64,000 bases of DNA from Natronococcus pandeyae. Lineage in GTDB: Archaea; Halobacteriota; Halobacteria; Halobacteriales; Natrialbaceae. The position numbers and the translations under genes were made by a program. Where the stretch lies: the NCBI RefSeq assembly GCF_008122205.1, contig NZ_PHNJ01000001.1, forward strand, positions 666,916 to 730,915, read 5' to 3'. This document shows, piece after piece, positions 8,022 to 17,057 of the stretch (its first letter is position 1; the number at the start of each line of letters is the position of its first letter). The notes under the pieces are model-generated. The model ran no database searches, was not told the DNA's origin, and was given only the letters and a program-made list of their open reading frames with translations.

Positions 8022-8899
8022 CTGCTCTCACCTCGGTTCTCGCGCCAGTCGGCGAGCAAGCCGGTGATCCCGTCGGGCATCAGGCGGATGGCGACGATAG
8101 CGGCGACGAGCATCGCGACCTGTCCCATGAACGTCCCGGCGAGATTCGTGAACGCGGCGTTGACCGAGCCGAGGAAGCCGCTCGCCAGGATGGTTCCGAC
8201 GATGACCGAGGAGCCGCCGACGACGACCGCGACGAACGCCTCGACGAGAAAGCCCGTCCCGTACTCGGGCGTGATCGTCATCACGGGCGCGTACAGCGCG
8301 CCGGCGAAACCGGCGAGTCCCGAGCCGATGCCGAACGTGGCCATGTACATCCGATCGGTGTCGACACCCATGCTGCGAGCAGTCTCTTCGTCCTGCATCG
8401 TCGCACGGGCACGGACGCCGAAGTCCGTCCACGCAAACAGGGCGTACAGCCCCCCGAGTACGCCGACGGCGATCGTCGCGAGGACGAGGTAGTAGACGGG
8501 GCCGTCGACGACCGGGAGCTGTCCGAACGGAATCCCGACCCCGGGAGCGGAGTTGCCGAACGCGATCCGTACGAGCTGGATCATCACGAGGCTGATCCCC
8601 CAGGTGACGACCATCGAGTCGAGCAACCGCCCATAGAGGTGACGGATGATGAACCGCTCCAGGACGAGCCCGAAGACGGCGGTGATCACGACGCCCGTCA
8701 ACATCGCGAGCGGCAGCGGCAGGCCCGCGGCGAACGCGAAGGTCGTCGCGTACGCGCCGACGAGGATGAACTCGCCGTGAGCGAGGTTGATGATACCCAT
8801 CATTCCGAAGATCACCGCGAGGCCGACCGTCGCGAGGACGATGAAGGCAAACACCTCGACGAACTCGAATCCGAAGTTCAGAAGTTCGATTCCCGCCAT
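8018..8899 (-). CDS. urtB: urea ABC transporter permease UrtB
   Basis: A 293-residue LivH-type permease with about 8 transmembrane segments. 'GMMGIINLAHGEFILVGAY' is the conserved LivH/UrtB motif and 'ARATMQDEETARSMGVDTDR' is the coupling loop. It is of LivH length and lacks the long periplasmic N-terminal domain found in many bacterial UrtB proteins. It starts 1 nt after the urtA stop and overlaps urtC by 4 nt. Confidence 0.9.
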   Translation of the reverse strand: MAGIELLNFGFEFVEVFAFIVLATVGLAVIFGMMGIINLAHGEFILVGAYATTFAFAAGLPLPLAMLTGVVITAVFGLVLERFIIRHLYGRLLDSMVVTWGISLVMIQLVRIAFGNSAPGVGIPFGQLPVVDGPVYYLVLATIAVGVLGGLYALFAWTDFGVRARATMQDEETARSMGVDTDRMYMATFGIGSGLAGFAGALYAPVMTITPEYGTGFLVEAFVAVVVGGSSVIVGTILASGFLGSVNAAFTNLAGTFMGQVAMLVAAIVAIRLMPDGITGLLADWRENRGESR

Positions 8900-8900
8900 C

Positions 8901-10166
8901 TCAGGCCTCCTCGTAGAACGCGTCGGGTTCGTACTGGGTCTGCTCGTCCTCGCTCGTCAGATCGCAGCCGACGTCGTGCAGGAACGCCGGTTCGATCTTT
9001 CGTTCGGCGTCGAACGTTATCTCGTGGTTCTCGTCCGCGTGTGCGACGCGCATGTTGTGTTCCATGTGGTGTGTTGCCGGATCGAGCGCGATATCGCCCT
9101 CCGGCGCCTCGACTTCGATTCCCTCCTCGAGTGCGTCGATGACGGCCGCCTGATCGAACGTCCCCGCGCGTTCGACCCCCTTCTTGTACACATAAACCGA
9201 AAAGTAGTTGTTCTGCGCTTCCTGGTTGAGATAGCCGTCGTCGTCCCAGCGATCGTGGTAGCGCTCGACGAACGCCTCGTTGCGATCCGTCGGAAGCTCC
9301 TCCATGTAGTTGACGCCGGCGTAGACGTCTTTCAGAGCGGGGGGATCGATGCGGAGGTGTTCGTATGCCTGCGCCATGTTCGTCGAAGTTCCGACCGGAA
9401 CCTCGAGCCCGCTGGCCAGGCGCTGCTCGTAGAACGCGGAGTGGTCCTGGCCGACCAGCATCGACATCATGAAGTCGGGATCGGCGGACTGGATCCGGTT
9501 GATCGTCGATCCGAACTGGGACTCGTCCAGCGGGACGTACTCCTCGCCGACGACTTCGGCGCCGTGTTCCTCGGCGATGATCCGCACCCAGTCGCCGGAA
9601 AGCTGACCGAAGTTGTAGTCGGCGGCGACAGTGTAGATCTCGTCGCCGTACTCTTCGATCAGGTACGGAACGACGGCGCCGAGTTGCTGCCGTGCGGTCG
9701 CGCCCAGCGGGAACACCGACCTGTCGCAGACGCCGCCCTCGTACTGGGTCGTGTAGAAGTACAGCTGTTCGTGGTCGTTGACGATCGGACGGATCGCTTC
9801 CCGGGTCGCACTCGAGTACCCCGCCCACAGGGCGTCGACGTCCTCCTGGTAGATCGCGTGCCGGGTGAGGTCCTGGTACCGCATGTTGTCCGACTGCGGA
9901 TCCGGGGCGAAAACGTCGATCTCCTGGCCGAGGATCCCGCCGTCCCGGTTGATCTCTTCGACCGCCAGCTTCGTCGCGCGGTACTTCGGTGTTCCCGTCA
10001 GGGCGAAGGTCTGGGAGCGATCTTCCAGGATCGCGACCGTAGGTTTCTCGGGATCGGCGCCCAGGCTCAGAACGCCGCCTTCGTCGACGCAGCCGCCGAG
10101 AGCCGACAGCGCGCCGACCGAGGCGGCGGCGAGCACGCTTCGCCGAGATCGTCCGTCTCCAGTCAC
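8901..10166 (-). CDS. urtA: urea ABC transporter substrate-binding lipoprotein UrtA
   Basis: A 421-residue type-I periplasmic-binding-fold protein. It begins at GTG with a Tat-like 'SRRSVLAAASVGALSALGGC', where the Cys is a lipobox residue, so it is probably exported folded and lipid-anchored outside the membrane. UrtA-type features include 'LPLxxxxF'-like 'VPLDESQFGSTINRIQSADP', 'GQDHSAFYEQ' and the C-terminal 'LDPATHHMEHNMRVA'. It is first in the urtABCDE operon. The TATA-like element at about 10190-10197 (minus strand) lies about 27 nt upstream of the GTG. Urea specificity is supported by sequence and by the urease operon next door, though short amides cannot be excluded. Confidence 0.88.
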   Translation of the reverse strand: MTGDGRSRRSVLAAASVGALSALGGCVDEGGVLSLGADPEKPTVAILEDRSQTFALTGTPKYRATKLAVEEINRDGGILGQEIDVFAPDPQSDNMRYQDLTRHAIYQEDVDALWAGYSSATREAIRPIVNDHEQLYFYTTQYEGGVCDRSVFPLGATARQQLGAVVPYLIEEYGDEIYTVAADYNFGQLSGDWVRIIAEEHGAEVVGEEYVPLDESQFGSTINRIQSADPDFMMSMLVGQDHSAFYEQRLASGLEVPVGTSTNMAQAYEHLRIDPPALKDVYAGVNYMEELPTDRNEAFVERYHDRWDDDGYLNQEAQNNYFSVYVYKKGVERAGTFDQAAVIDALEEGIEVEAPEGDIALDPATHHMEHNMRVAHADENHEITFDAERKIEPAFLHDVGCDLTSEDEQTQYEPDAFYEEA

Positions 10167-10656
10167 GAATCTCTCCCGGTATCCGAACCGTATTTCGGTT
10201 TTTCGTTGATACTTCCATCCGGTTCCCAGCCGTTAGCGGACGTTCGTCCAGTCATTGGATACGAAATCGAGTCCGAGACTCGTATAAAAGAGTTTCCTCA
10301 AGATAGTACAATCTCCTTAGTCGACTACACTGGACGTTAGTCGTCCATGATGAGGTTATCTTCGGTAATATAGTGGACGAATATTGAATTCTGGTAGGAT
10401 ACACCGGAATTCGTACAGCTTCCCGAGGGACGGAGTCGCCGCGCGGAACGGCGGACGAGGAGCGTCTCGATCTGGAAGCGGTCGGCCGCCGATCGCGCTC
10501 GGAGCGAAATCGAACGATCACCTCGGAGAAACCCGTCCTAAATCCTATTCTTTCACCGAACCAGGACGGCGTTACGCGAATGTCTACGAATATTCCCGTC
10601 TCGGTATTCGTAATACGCAGACTATATGACGTTCGGCCCGTGACCACTCGTCATCG
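10167..10656. other. 490-bp divergent intergenic region between urtA and the metal-binding protein gene
   Basis: No convincing gene is present. It holds TATA-like elements for both sides (about 10190-10197 minus, about 10620-10629 plus) and another 'tataaaa' at about 10283. There are several dyads: TGGACG-5 nt-CGTCCA at 10331-10347, with a further TGGACG at 10373-10378; gaattctgg/ccggaattc at 10386-10394 and 10404-10412 (8 of 9 pairs); and GTATT-cgt-AATAC at 10604-10616. The last abuts the TATA box of the downstream gene and is the best operator candidate. Confidence 0.5.
10604..10616 (+). promoter_or_regulatory. palindrome GTATT-CGT-AATAC at the promoter of the metal-binding protein gene
   Basis: A 13-nt perfect dyad ends 3-4 nt before the TATA-like 'actatatgac' (10620-10629), which itself is about 32 nt from the ATG at 10657. 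The position over the BRE/TATA region is where archaeal repressors commonly bind. A metal-responsive regulator is an inference from the gene's function. Confidence 0.35.
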
Positions 10657-12048
10657 ATGACACGCGGACGACGAGACGTGTTGGCTACCGCCGGTGGACT
10701 CCTGACGGCGACCGCCGCAGGGTGTCTGGACGAGCCGAATCGGGTCGGCGAGGCGGACGGGTCGCTGTACGCCTCGTTTTTCGTCCTCGAGGAGTTCGCC
10801 GACGCCGTGGCCGACGAGCGACGGGTCGAAAACGCCGTTCCGGAGGGCGAACACGGCCACGGCTGGAATCCGTCGACGTCGCTCGTTCCGGAGATCGTCG
10901 ACGCCGACGCGTTCGTCTATCTTGGTGCCGAGGGGTTCCAGCACTGGGTCGACGACGCGCTGCCGGAACTCGAGTCCGACTACAGCGACGACGTCGTGTT
11001 GATCGACGCCCTCGAGGGGATCGACCTGCTCGAGTACGATGGCGACGGCCACGATCACGACGACGGGTACGACAGCGACGCGTACGATCTCTCCGTCGCG
11101 AGCGTCCACCTCTTCGATCGCGACGGCGACGAACTCGCGGATGCGCACGGCGATCACTGGCACGGCCATCCACTGGCGATCCCGCGCGAGGCGGACCGAT
11201 CGATCACCGTCGACGTTCGGGACGAGAGGGGCGAGACGATCGCACTCGGTGAGGCGTATCAGCTTGCGGTCCGCGTCGTCGACGGCGACGCCGACCTCAT
11301 CGATGCCGACACCGATACTGCCGACGCCGATCGCATCGACCTCGTCGGTCGCGACGACGGGTTCGTGGAACTCGCCGTTCAGCTGGTGTCGGACGACGAC
11401 GTCGTCTACGAAACGCCGCCGCTGAAAACCGAGGTCGGGAATCATAGCCACGACCACGACGATCACGATCACAGTCAGAGAGACGATCACGGTCACAGCC
11501 ACGGCGAGTACGACGCGAAGTTCTTCTCCGATCCGGTACTTGCACGGCGTGGCGTCGAGACGATTCGCGACGAGTTGATCGCCCTCGATCCGGACAACGA
11601 AGCCGTCTACGAGGAGAACGCTGCGGCCTACATTCAGGAGTTAGAGTCACTACACCGGAGCTACGAGGAACGGCTTGCCGATCGCGACCACGACGCTGTC
11701 GTCCTCGCCGGCCACGACTCGTTCCGGTATCTGAGCAACCGATACGGATTCGAGATTCACACCCCAGTTGGGCTGTCGCCGGATTCGGAACCCGCGAGCG
11801 ACGCAATCGCCGACACAGTCGACTTCGTCGAGGAGCGCGGAATCGAGTACGTGCTCTGGGACTACTTCGACGGCGATCGACTTGCGACGACGATCGCCGA
11901 CGCAGCCGAGACCGTCGAGGGGACCCTGATGGTCTCGCCTGCCGAAAGTACGACCGAAGCGTGGCTCGAGGACGGCTACGGCGACTACCTCGGACAGATG
12001 GCGGAGATCAATCTCCCGGTGTTCGAGAAGGCGCTGGGTGCCGAGTGA
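10657..12048 (+). CDS. ZnuA-like metal ABC transporter substrate-binding protein with His-rich insert
   Basis: A 463-residue cluster A-I metal-binding protein. The N-terminus 'TRGRRDVLATAGGLLTATAAGC' has an Arg pair and a lipobox Cys, so it is likely an exported lipoprotein. The ZnuA-type halves occur at residues 30-135 and 285-463 ('DADAFVYLGAEGFQHWVDDA', 'VLAGHDSFRYLSNRYGFEI'). Between them sit two His/Asp-rich loops (about 130-150 and 265-285) flanking a beta-rich insert of about 120 residues containing 'HGDHWHGHP'. No cognate ATPase or permease adjoins it. It lies between the urea importer and urease, so nickel supply is plausible; zinc or manganese is possible. Confidence 0.82.
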   Translation: MTRGRRDVLATAGGLLTATAAGCLDEPNRVGEADGSLYASFFVLEEFADAVADERRVENAVPEGEHGHGWNPSTSLVPEIVDADAFVYLGAEGFQHWVDDALPELESDYSDDVVLIDALEGIDLLEYDGDGHDHDDGYDSDAYDLSVASVHLFDRDGDELADAHGDHWHGHPLAIPREADRSITVDVRDERGETIALGEAYQLAVRVVDGDADLIDADTDTADADRIDLVGRDDGFVELAVQLVSDDDVVYETPPLKTEVGNHSHDHDDHDHSQRDDHGHSHGEYDAKFFSDPVLARRGVETIRDELIALDPDNEAVYEENAAAYIQELESLHRSYEERLADRDHDAVVLAGHDSFRYLSNRYGFEIHTPVGLSPDSEPASDAIADTVDFVEERGIEYVLWDYFDGDRLATTIADAAETVEGTLMVSPAESTTEAWLEDGYGDYLGQMAEINLPVFEKALGAE

Positions 12049-12258
12049 TCGCTCTACAGTTCTCGATACGCCTCGTTTCGGGCTGTCCAATTCTGGATGC
12101 TTTATGCGCAATTAATCCTACGAATGTTCCATAGTAGTCAGAATGTGTGTCGCTGTGGACACGATTTGCAAATATTGGTGTGATAATGTAGATTACGGTA
12201 CTCCCCTCCGAACGAGTGGCGTGATGAACGATACTACGAACGTCGCGGTGGTCCGTCG

Positions 12259-12702
12259 ATGAGCGGACTCGTTCCGGGCGAACTGCTGCCCGCGTCCGAG
12301 TCGGTGATGATCAACGAGGACCGGGAGACGACGACGGTCACGGTCGAGAACACCGGCGACCGCCCCGTTCAGGTCGGCTCGCATTTTCACTTCTTCGAGG
12401 TCAATCCCGGCCTGCGATTCGATCGGAACGCCGCGTACGGAATGCGACTCGACATTCCCGCCGGTACCGCCGTCCGGTTCGAACCGGGACAGGAACGCGA
12501 GGGTGAGCTCGTCGCAATCGGCGGCGATCGGATCGTCCACGGGATGTGCGGGCTGGTCAACGGGCCACTCGACGACGAGGACGTGAAAGCGCGGGCGATC
12601 GAGCGCGCTGAGGAGGGTGGCTTCCTGGGCGTCGATGCGGGCGACACCGAGACCGGAAGCGCCGGTAACGAAGAGACCGTAGCCCCGGAGGGCGACGAAT
12701 GA
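12259..12702 (+). CDS. ureB: urease beta subunit
   Basis: A 147-residue structural subunit of urease. The conserved core runs from '[11 protein letters not shown]' through '[21 protein letters not shown]', '[16 protein letters not shown]' and '[12 protein letters not shown]'. An acidic C-terminal extension of about 30 residues beyond the typical length fits halophilic adaptation. It is first in ureB-C-A-G-D-E-F and overlaps ureC by 4 nt (ATGA). The 210-bp upstream region contains AT-rich patches but no single clear TATA box at leaderless distance, so a leader is likely. Confidence 0.95.
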   Translation: MSGLVPGELLPASESVMINEDRETTTVTVENTGDRPVQVGSHFHFFEVNPGLRFDRNAAYGMRLDIPAGTAVRFEPGQEREGELVAIGGDRIVHGMCGLVNGPLDDEDVKARAIERAEEGGFLGVDAGDTETGSAGNEETVAPEGDE

Positions 12703-14405
12703 GTCGCGAACTATCCCGACGCGAGTACACGGATTTGTTCGGGGCAACCGAGGGCGACCGCGTCCGGCTCGGCGACACGAACCTCCTCGCGAAGATCGAG
12801 ACCGATTACGGCGTCCCCGGCGAAGAGGCGGTCTTCGGCGGCGGAAAGACGATGCGTGACGGGATGGGGATGCAGTCAGGGACGACCCGGGCCGAGGGAA
12901 CCCTCGACTGGGCGTTCACGAACGTCGTGATTATCGACCCCGTCCTCGGCGTCTGTAAGGGTGATATCGGCGTCCGAGACGGGAAAATCGTCGGCGTCGG
13001 CAAGGCCGGCAACCCCGACACGATGGACGGCGTCGACATGGTGATCGGCCCGAGCACGGACACGATTCCGGCGGACGGGCTGATCGCGACGGCCGGCGCG
13101 CTCGATATCCACGTTCACTTCAACAGCCCGCAACTGGTCGAGCACGCGCTGGGTTCGGGCATCACGACGATGCTCGGCGGCGGCTTCGGGGGCGGGGCCA
13201 CGACCTGTACGCCCGGACCGGAGAATATCAAGCGATTCCTGCAAGCTTCTGAGGAGTGGCCCGTCAACGTCGGCTTCTACGCCAAGGGCAACAGCAGCCG
13301 ACCCGAGGCACTGTACGAGCAGATCGCGGCCGGTGCCTGCGGGATGAAACTCCACGAGGACTGGGGATCGACGCCCGCCGCGATCGACACCTGCCTCGAC
13401 GTCGCCGACGAGGAAGACGTCCAGGTCTGTATCCACACGGACACCCTCAACGAGTCGGGGTTCGTCGAGGACACCTTCGATGCGATCGACGGCCGCGCCA
13501 TCCACACGTTCCACATCGAGGGCGCCGGCGGCGGTCACGCGCCGGACGTGCTCGAGTTGGTCGGTCACGAGCACATGCTCCCATCGTCGACGAACCCCTC
13601 GATGCCCTACACCGAGAACACGTTCGACGAACACCTGGATATGGTGATGGTCTGTCACCACCTCAACCCCGACGTCCCCGAGGACGTGGCGTTCGCCGAG
13701 TCCCGCATTCGGGCCGAAACGCTCGGCGCCGAGGACGTCCTCCACGACACCGGCGCCATCAGCATGATGACCACCGACTCCCAGGCGATGGGTCGGATGG
13801 CCGAGCTGGTCTGTCGCACCTGGCAGACCGCACACAAAATGAAAGAACAGCGAGGGCCCCTCGAGGCCGACGAGGGGACCGACGCCGACAACGCCCGAAT
13901 CGAGCGCTACGTCGCCAAGTACACGATCAACCCCGCGATTACGGCGGGGATCGACGACCACGTCGGCTCGCTCGAGTCCGGCAAGCTCGCGGACATCGCG
14001 TTGTGGGATCCCGCGTTCTTCGGCATCAAGCCCGAGGCCGTGATCAAGGGCGGTTTCCCGGTCTGGTCGCAGATGGGCGAGGCCAACGGTTCGCTGATGA
14101 CGTGCGAGCCGATCCTCGGTCGAGAGCGCGCCGGGGCACAGGGTCGCGCGAAACACGGCCTCTCCGTCTCCTTCGTCAGCGAAGCAGCATACGAAAACGG
14201 AGTCGGCGACGCATACGACCTGAAAACGCCCGTCCGACCCGTTCGCGGGACACGGTCGGTCCGCAAGTCGGACATGCTCCACAACGACCGCTGTCCGGAC
14301 GAGATCGAGATCGACGCACAGACTTTCGAAGTAGCAGTCGACGGCGAGCACGTCACGTGTGACCCCGCCGACGAGATTCCGCTCGCCCAGCGATACCTGC
14401 TCTGA
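12699..14405 (+). CDS. ureC: urease alpha (catalytic) subunit
   Basis: A 568-residue nickel-containing amidohydrolase that converts urea to ammonia and carbamate. All catalytic residues are visible: His138 and His140 ('[10 protein letters not shown]'), Lys217 to be carbamylated ('GMKLHEDWG'), His246 ('CIHTDT'), His272 ('[12 protein letters not shown]'), the flap/catalytic His320 ('MVCHHLNP') and Asp360 ('[11 protein letters not shown]'). The length matches the family. Compared with enterobacterial UreC, the loop after the first His pair is about four residues shorter. It overlaps ureB by 4 nt. Confidence 0.97.
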   Translation: MSRELSRREYTDLFGATEGDRVRLGDTNLLAKIETDYGVPGEEAVFGGGKTMRDGMGMQSGTTRAEGTLDWAFTNVVIIDPVLGVCKGDIGVRDGKIVGVGKAGNPDTMDGVDMVIGPSTDTIPADGLIATAGALDIHVHFNSPQLVEHALGSGITTMLGGGFGGGATTCTPGPENIKRFLQASEEWPVNVGFYAKGNSSRPEALYEQIAAGACGMKLHEDWGSTPAAIDTCLDVADEEDVQVCIHTDTLNESGFVEDTFDAIDGRAIHTFHIEGAGGGHAPDVLELVGHEHMLPSSTNPSMPYTENTFDEHLDMVMVCHHLNPDVPEDVAFAESRIRAETLGAEDVLHDTGAISMMTTDSQAMGRMAELVCRTWQTAHKMKEQRGPLEADEGTDADNARIERYVAKYTINPAITAGIDDHVGSLESGKLADIALWDPAFFGIKPEAVIKGGFPVWSQMGEANGSLMTCEPILGRERAGAQGRAKHGLSVSFVSEAAYENGVGDAYDLKTPVRPVRGTRSVRKSDMLHNDRCPDEIEIDAQTFEVAVDGEHVTCDPADEIPLAQRYLL

Positions 14406-14412
14406 CTCTACG

Positions 14413-14505
14413 ATGAGACACTACCAATCCACGCTGACGACCGAACCGACGACCCGACCCTCGAGTACACGGCCAGATAGCCGACCGGGGGTGAGCGACC
14501 GATGA
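14413..14505 (+). other. 30-codon frame in the ureC-ureA gap
   Basis: An ATG 7 nt after the ureC stop opens a 30-codon frame beginning MRHYQSTLTTEPTTR and ending in a TGA (14503-14505) that overlaps the ATGATG starts of ureA. It fills the only sizeable gap in an otherwise overlapped operon. Its composition (Thr/Pro/Arg/Ser) does not resemble a typical haloarchaeal protein, so it may simply keep ribosomes moving to ureA, or be chance. Confidence 0.2.
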
Positions 14506-14924
14506 TGCTCTCGCCGAAGGAGACGGAGCGACTGACGGTCTTCATGGCCGCGGAACTCGCCCGCCGCCGAAAGTCACGCGGCGTGAAGCTCAACCACCCC
14601 GAGACGGTGGCCTACATCTCCGACTGGGTCTGCGAAGGGGCTCGAGACGGGAAGTCCGTCTCGCAGCTCCGATCCGAGGCGACCCAGCTGCTCACCCGCG
14701 AGGACGTGATGGACGGCGTGCCGGAGATGGTCGACATGGTCCAGGTCGAACCCGTCTTCCCCGACGGCACGAAACTCGTCACGATCCACGATCCGATCCG
14801 GGCGGACAGCCGGGAACAGCTCGAGGAGATCGATTCCGACCCGTTCCCCGACGCCGACCACGGGAGCGAGGGTGAGAGCGAGCGAGCGGGAGACGCGACT
14901 CCCGAATCGACGGAGGGCGACTGA
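14502..14924 (+). CDS. ureA: urease gamma subunit
   Basis: A 140-residue structural subunit. The conserved core of about 100 residues spans '[20 protein letters not shown]', '[13 protein letters not shown]', '[21 protein letters not shown]' and 'KLVTIHDPI'. An acidic tail of about 40 residues is an extension relative to bacterial UreA. Two adjacent ATGs (14502, 14505) can serve as start. Placement third, after ureB and ureC, is non-enteric gene order. The stop overlaps the ureG start by one base. Confidence 0.95.
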   Translation: MMLSPKETERLTVFMAAELARRRKSRGVKLNHPETVAYISDWVCEGARDGKSVSQLRSEATQLLTREDVMDGVPEMVDMVQVEPVFPDGTKLVTIHDPIRADSREQLEEIDSDPFPDADHGSEGESERAGDATPESTEGD

Positions 14925-15544
14925 TGGGGTACCGAGACGTCGCGAAGATCGGCATCGGCGGTCCCGTCGGCTCCGGAAAGACCGCGCTGGTCCGCCGGCT
15001 CGTCCCGACGCTCGTCGACGAGGGGTACGAGGTCGGCGTCATCGCGAACGACATCATGACTCAGGAGGACGCCGACGTCTTCCGGGACTCCTTCGCGGAC
15101 CTCCTGCCCGAAGATCTCGTCGAGGGCGTCGAGACCGGGGCCTGTCCCCACACCGGTATCCGGGAGGACCCCTCTATGAACCTCGCGGCGATCGACGAGT
15201 TCACCGAGCGCCACCCGAACCTCGACGTCGTCATCGTCGAGAGCGGCGGCGACAACCTCGCCGCGACCTTCAACCCCGAACTGGCGGACTACTTCCTGTT
15301 CGTCATCTCGGTCGCGGAAGGCGAGGACATTCCCCGAAAGCGCGGTCCGGGCGTCACCCAGGCCGATCTGCTGGTCGTCAACAAGACGGACCTCGCGCCC
15401 CACGTCGACGCGGATCTCGACGTTATCGAGCGCGACGCAGCCGAAGTCCGAGGCGACGACCCGTTCGTCTTCACCAACTGCAAGGACGGATCGGGCGTCG
15501 ACGAGGTCATCGATCACGTCGACCGCGAGGTGCTGTTCGCGTGA
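14924..15544 (+). CDS. ureG: urease accessory GTPase UreG
   Basis: A 206-residue SIMIBI-class GTPase that drives nickel insertion into apo-urease. Visible are the P-loop '[12 protein letters not shown]' (about residues 9-20), '[13 protein letters not shown]', the metal-binding Cys-x-His '[15 protein letters not shown]', the switch region '[14 protein letters not shown]', and the guanine-specificity motif 'VNKTDLA'. The TGA at 15542-15544 overlaps the ureD start as GTGA. Confidence 0.96.
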   Translation: MGYRDVAKIGIGGPVGSGKTALVRRLVPTLVDEGYEVGVIANDIMTQEDADVFRDSFADLLPEDLVEGVETGACPHTGIREDPSMNLAAIDEFTERHPNLDVVIVESGGDNLAATFNPELADYFLFVISVAEGEDIPRKRGPGVTQADLLVVNKTDLAPHVDADLDVIERDAAEVRGDDPFVFTNCKDGSGVDEVIDHVDREVLFA

Positions 15545-16467
15545 GCACCGTAGGCGGAGACGGAGCGACGGCGTTGCCGCCCGCGTTCGAGCGCTACGCC
15601 GACGATCCGCTCGCGCAGGCTCCCGCGGGCGGGCCGGGAAAAAACGGGGTTCTCGAGGCGACGTTCGCACGGGAGGGCGACGCTCCGACGCGGCTCGTCC
15701 GCGACCGCGTGAAGGTTCCGTACCACCTGACGGGCACCCTCGAGACCGATCCGGCGCCAGGACTCACGACGCTCGTCGCCCAGGAGCCGACCGGGGGCGT
15801 GGCCCAGGGCGACCGACACCGGATGACTGTCGACGCGAAGGAGGGTGCCCGCGCACACGTGACGACGCAGAGCGCGACGAAAGTCCACAGCATGCAAGCG
15901 AACTACGCCCACCTCGACGCTTCCCTCCGGGCGGCCGCGGGAAGCTACCTCGAGTACGTTCCCGGACCGACGATCGTCAACGAGGACGCCCGCTGTCTCC
16001 AGACGGTCTCGGTCGACGTCGCGGACGACGCAGTCGTCGTCGTGGCCGACGTGCTCGTTCCGGACGGACTGAGCGATCACGATCCCTTCGGGTTCGACCA
16101 CTACCAGGCGCGAGTCGAGGCGGAGTGCGACGGCCGACTCGTCTGCGCCGACGCCGTCGACCTGCGGCCGGCCGAGCGCGATCCGCGCGATCCGGCCACC
16201 GTCGGTGAGTACGGCGTCGTGGGTTCGCTGTACGTCTTCGCACCAGCGATCGACGGAGTCGAGGAGTTCGCCGATCGGATCACCGACCGGATCGCGAACC
16301 GAGACGAGGTCCACGCGGGTGTTTCGACGCTTTCGTGCGACGCCGGTGTGATCGTCCGTATCCTCGGCCACCGGGAGGCGGACGTCACCGCGGCCGTTCG
16401 CGGCGCGTGGGACGAAACGAGACGGTACATCCTGGGGGTCGGCGCACCTGCCGACCGTCGATACTGA
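15541..16467 (+). CDS. ureD: urease accessory protein UreD (UreH)
   Basis: A 308-residue UreD/UreH protein that scaffolds the UreD-F-G maturation complex on apo-urease. Recognisable segments are '[20 protein letters not shown]', '[10 protein letters not shown]'-like '[19 protein letters not shown]', '[17 protein letters not shown]' and '[20 protein letters not shown]'. The GTG at 15541 is chosen because it overlaps the ureG stop by 4 nt and starts just before the conserved core. The TGA shares a base with the ureE ATG. Confidence 0.92.
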   Translation: MSTVGGDGATALPPAFERYADDPLAQAPAGGPGKNGVLEATFAREGDAPTRLVRDRVKVPYHLTGTLETDPAPGLTTLVAQEPTGGVAQGDRHRMTVDAKEGARAHVTTQSATKVHSMQANYAHLDASLRAAAGSYLEYVPGPTIVNEDARCLQTVSVDVADDAVVVVADVLVPDGLSDHDPFGFDHYQARVEAECDGRLVCADAVDLRPAERDPRDPATVGEYGVVGSLYVFAPAIDGVEEFADRITDRIANRDEVHAGVSTLSCDAGVIVRILGHREADVTAAVRGAWDETRRYILGVGAPADRRY

Positions 16468-17057
16468 TGGAGCGAATCGACGGCATCGTCGGCAACGTCC
16501 ACGCCGACGACGGCCTCGCCGCGCGCTACGAGGACCACGAGGCAGACGGCACGCTCGAGCGGATCGTCGTCGATGCCGAGAACCGCCGCCGGTCACGGTT
16601 CCGGGCGATGACCGATCGAGGGACGGACGTTGGCGTCGTCCTCGATAGACCCGCGGTCTCGTCGGGCGACGTCCTGCTCGCGGAGGACGATCGCATGATC
16701 GTCGTCGCGTTCGAGCCTCGCGACGCGCTCGCACTCACGCTACCCGACGCGACGCCGGAGGCGCTCTCGGCTGCAGCGGAACTCGGCCACCGCGTCGGCA
16801 ACCAGCACTGGGACCTCGCGGTCGAGGACGGCGTCGTCTACGTCCCGCTCGAGGCCGATCGCCACATCGTCGAGCGGGTCGTCGACGACGTGATTCCGGG
16901 TGCGTCGGTCCGCGAGACGACGGTCGGCGCAGACCTGTTCGTGACCGATCCCGAGGACGCCGGATCGGACCGCAACCATCGACGCTCCCACTCGGATCAC
17001 GACCATTCACACCCCCACTCGCACGAACGCGACCACGAGCACGACCATGACCACTGA
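16467..17057 (+). CDS. ureE: urease accessory nickel metallochaperone UreE
   Basis: A 196-residue UreE. The N-terminal half resembles the peptide-binding domain ('RSRFRAMTDRGTDVGVVLDR'), the C-terminal half the metal domain ('LGHRVGNQHWDLAVEDGVVY'). The last about 25 residues are a His/Asp-rich tail ('HDHSHPHSHERDHEHDHDH') expected to store or deliver nickel. The ATG at 16467 overlaps the ureD stop by one base. The tail-coding region overlaps ureF by 11 nt. Confidence 0.94.
   Translation: MERIDGIVGNVHADDGLAARYEDHEADGTLERIVVDAENRRRSRFRAMTDRGTDVGVVLDRPAVSSGDVLLAEDDRMIVVAFEPRDALALTLPDATPEALSAAAELGHRVGNQHWDLAVEDGVVYVPLEADRHIVERVVDDVIPGASVRETTVGADLFVTDPEDAGSDRNHRRSHSDHDHSHPHSHERDHEHDHDH

Noticed and set aside
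12146..12163. GTGTC-6 nt-GACAC dyad upstream of ureB as a nickel-regulator operator
   Set aside because: Arms are only 5 bp, and neither position nor sequence matches a known archaeal nickel-regulator site.
14872..15540. Extension of ureD upstream through ureG
   Set aside because: The upstream part is Arg-rich read-through of ureG in another frame; the GTG at 15541 overlapping the ureG stop is the sensible start.
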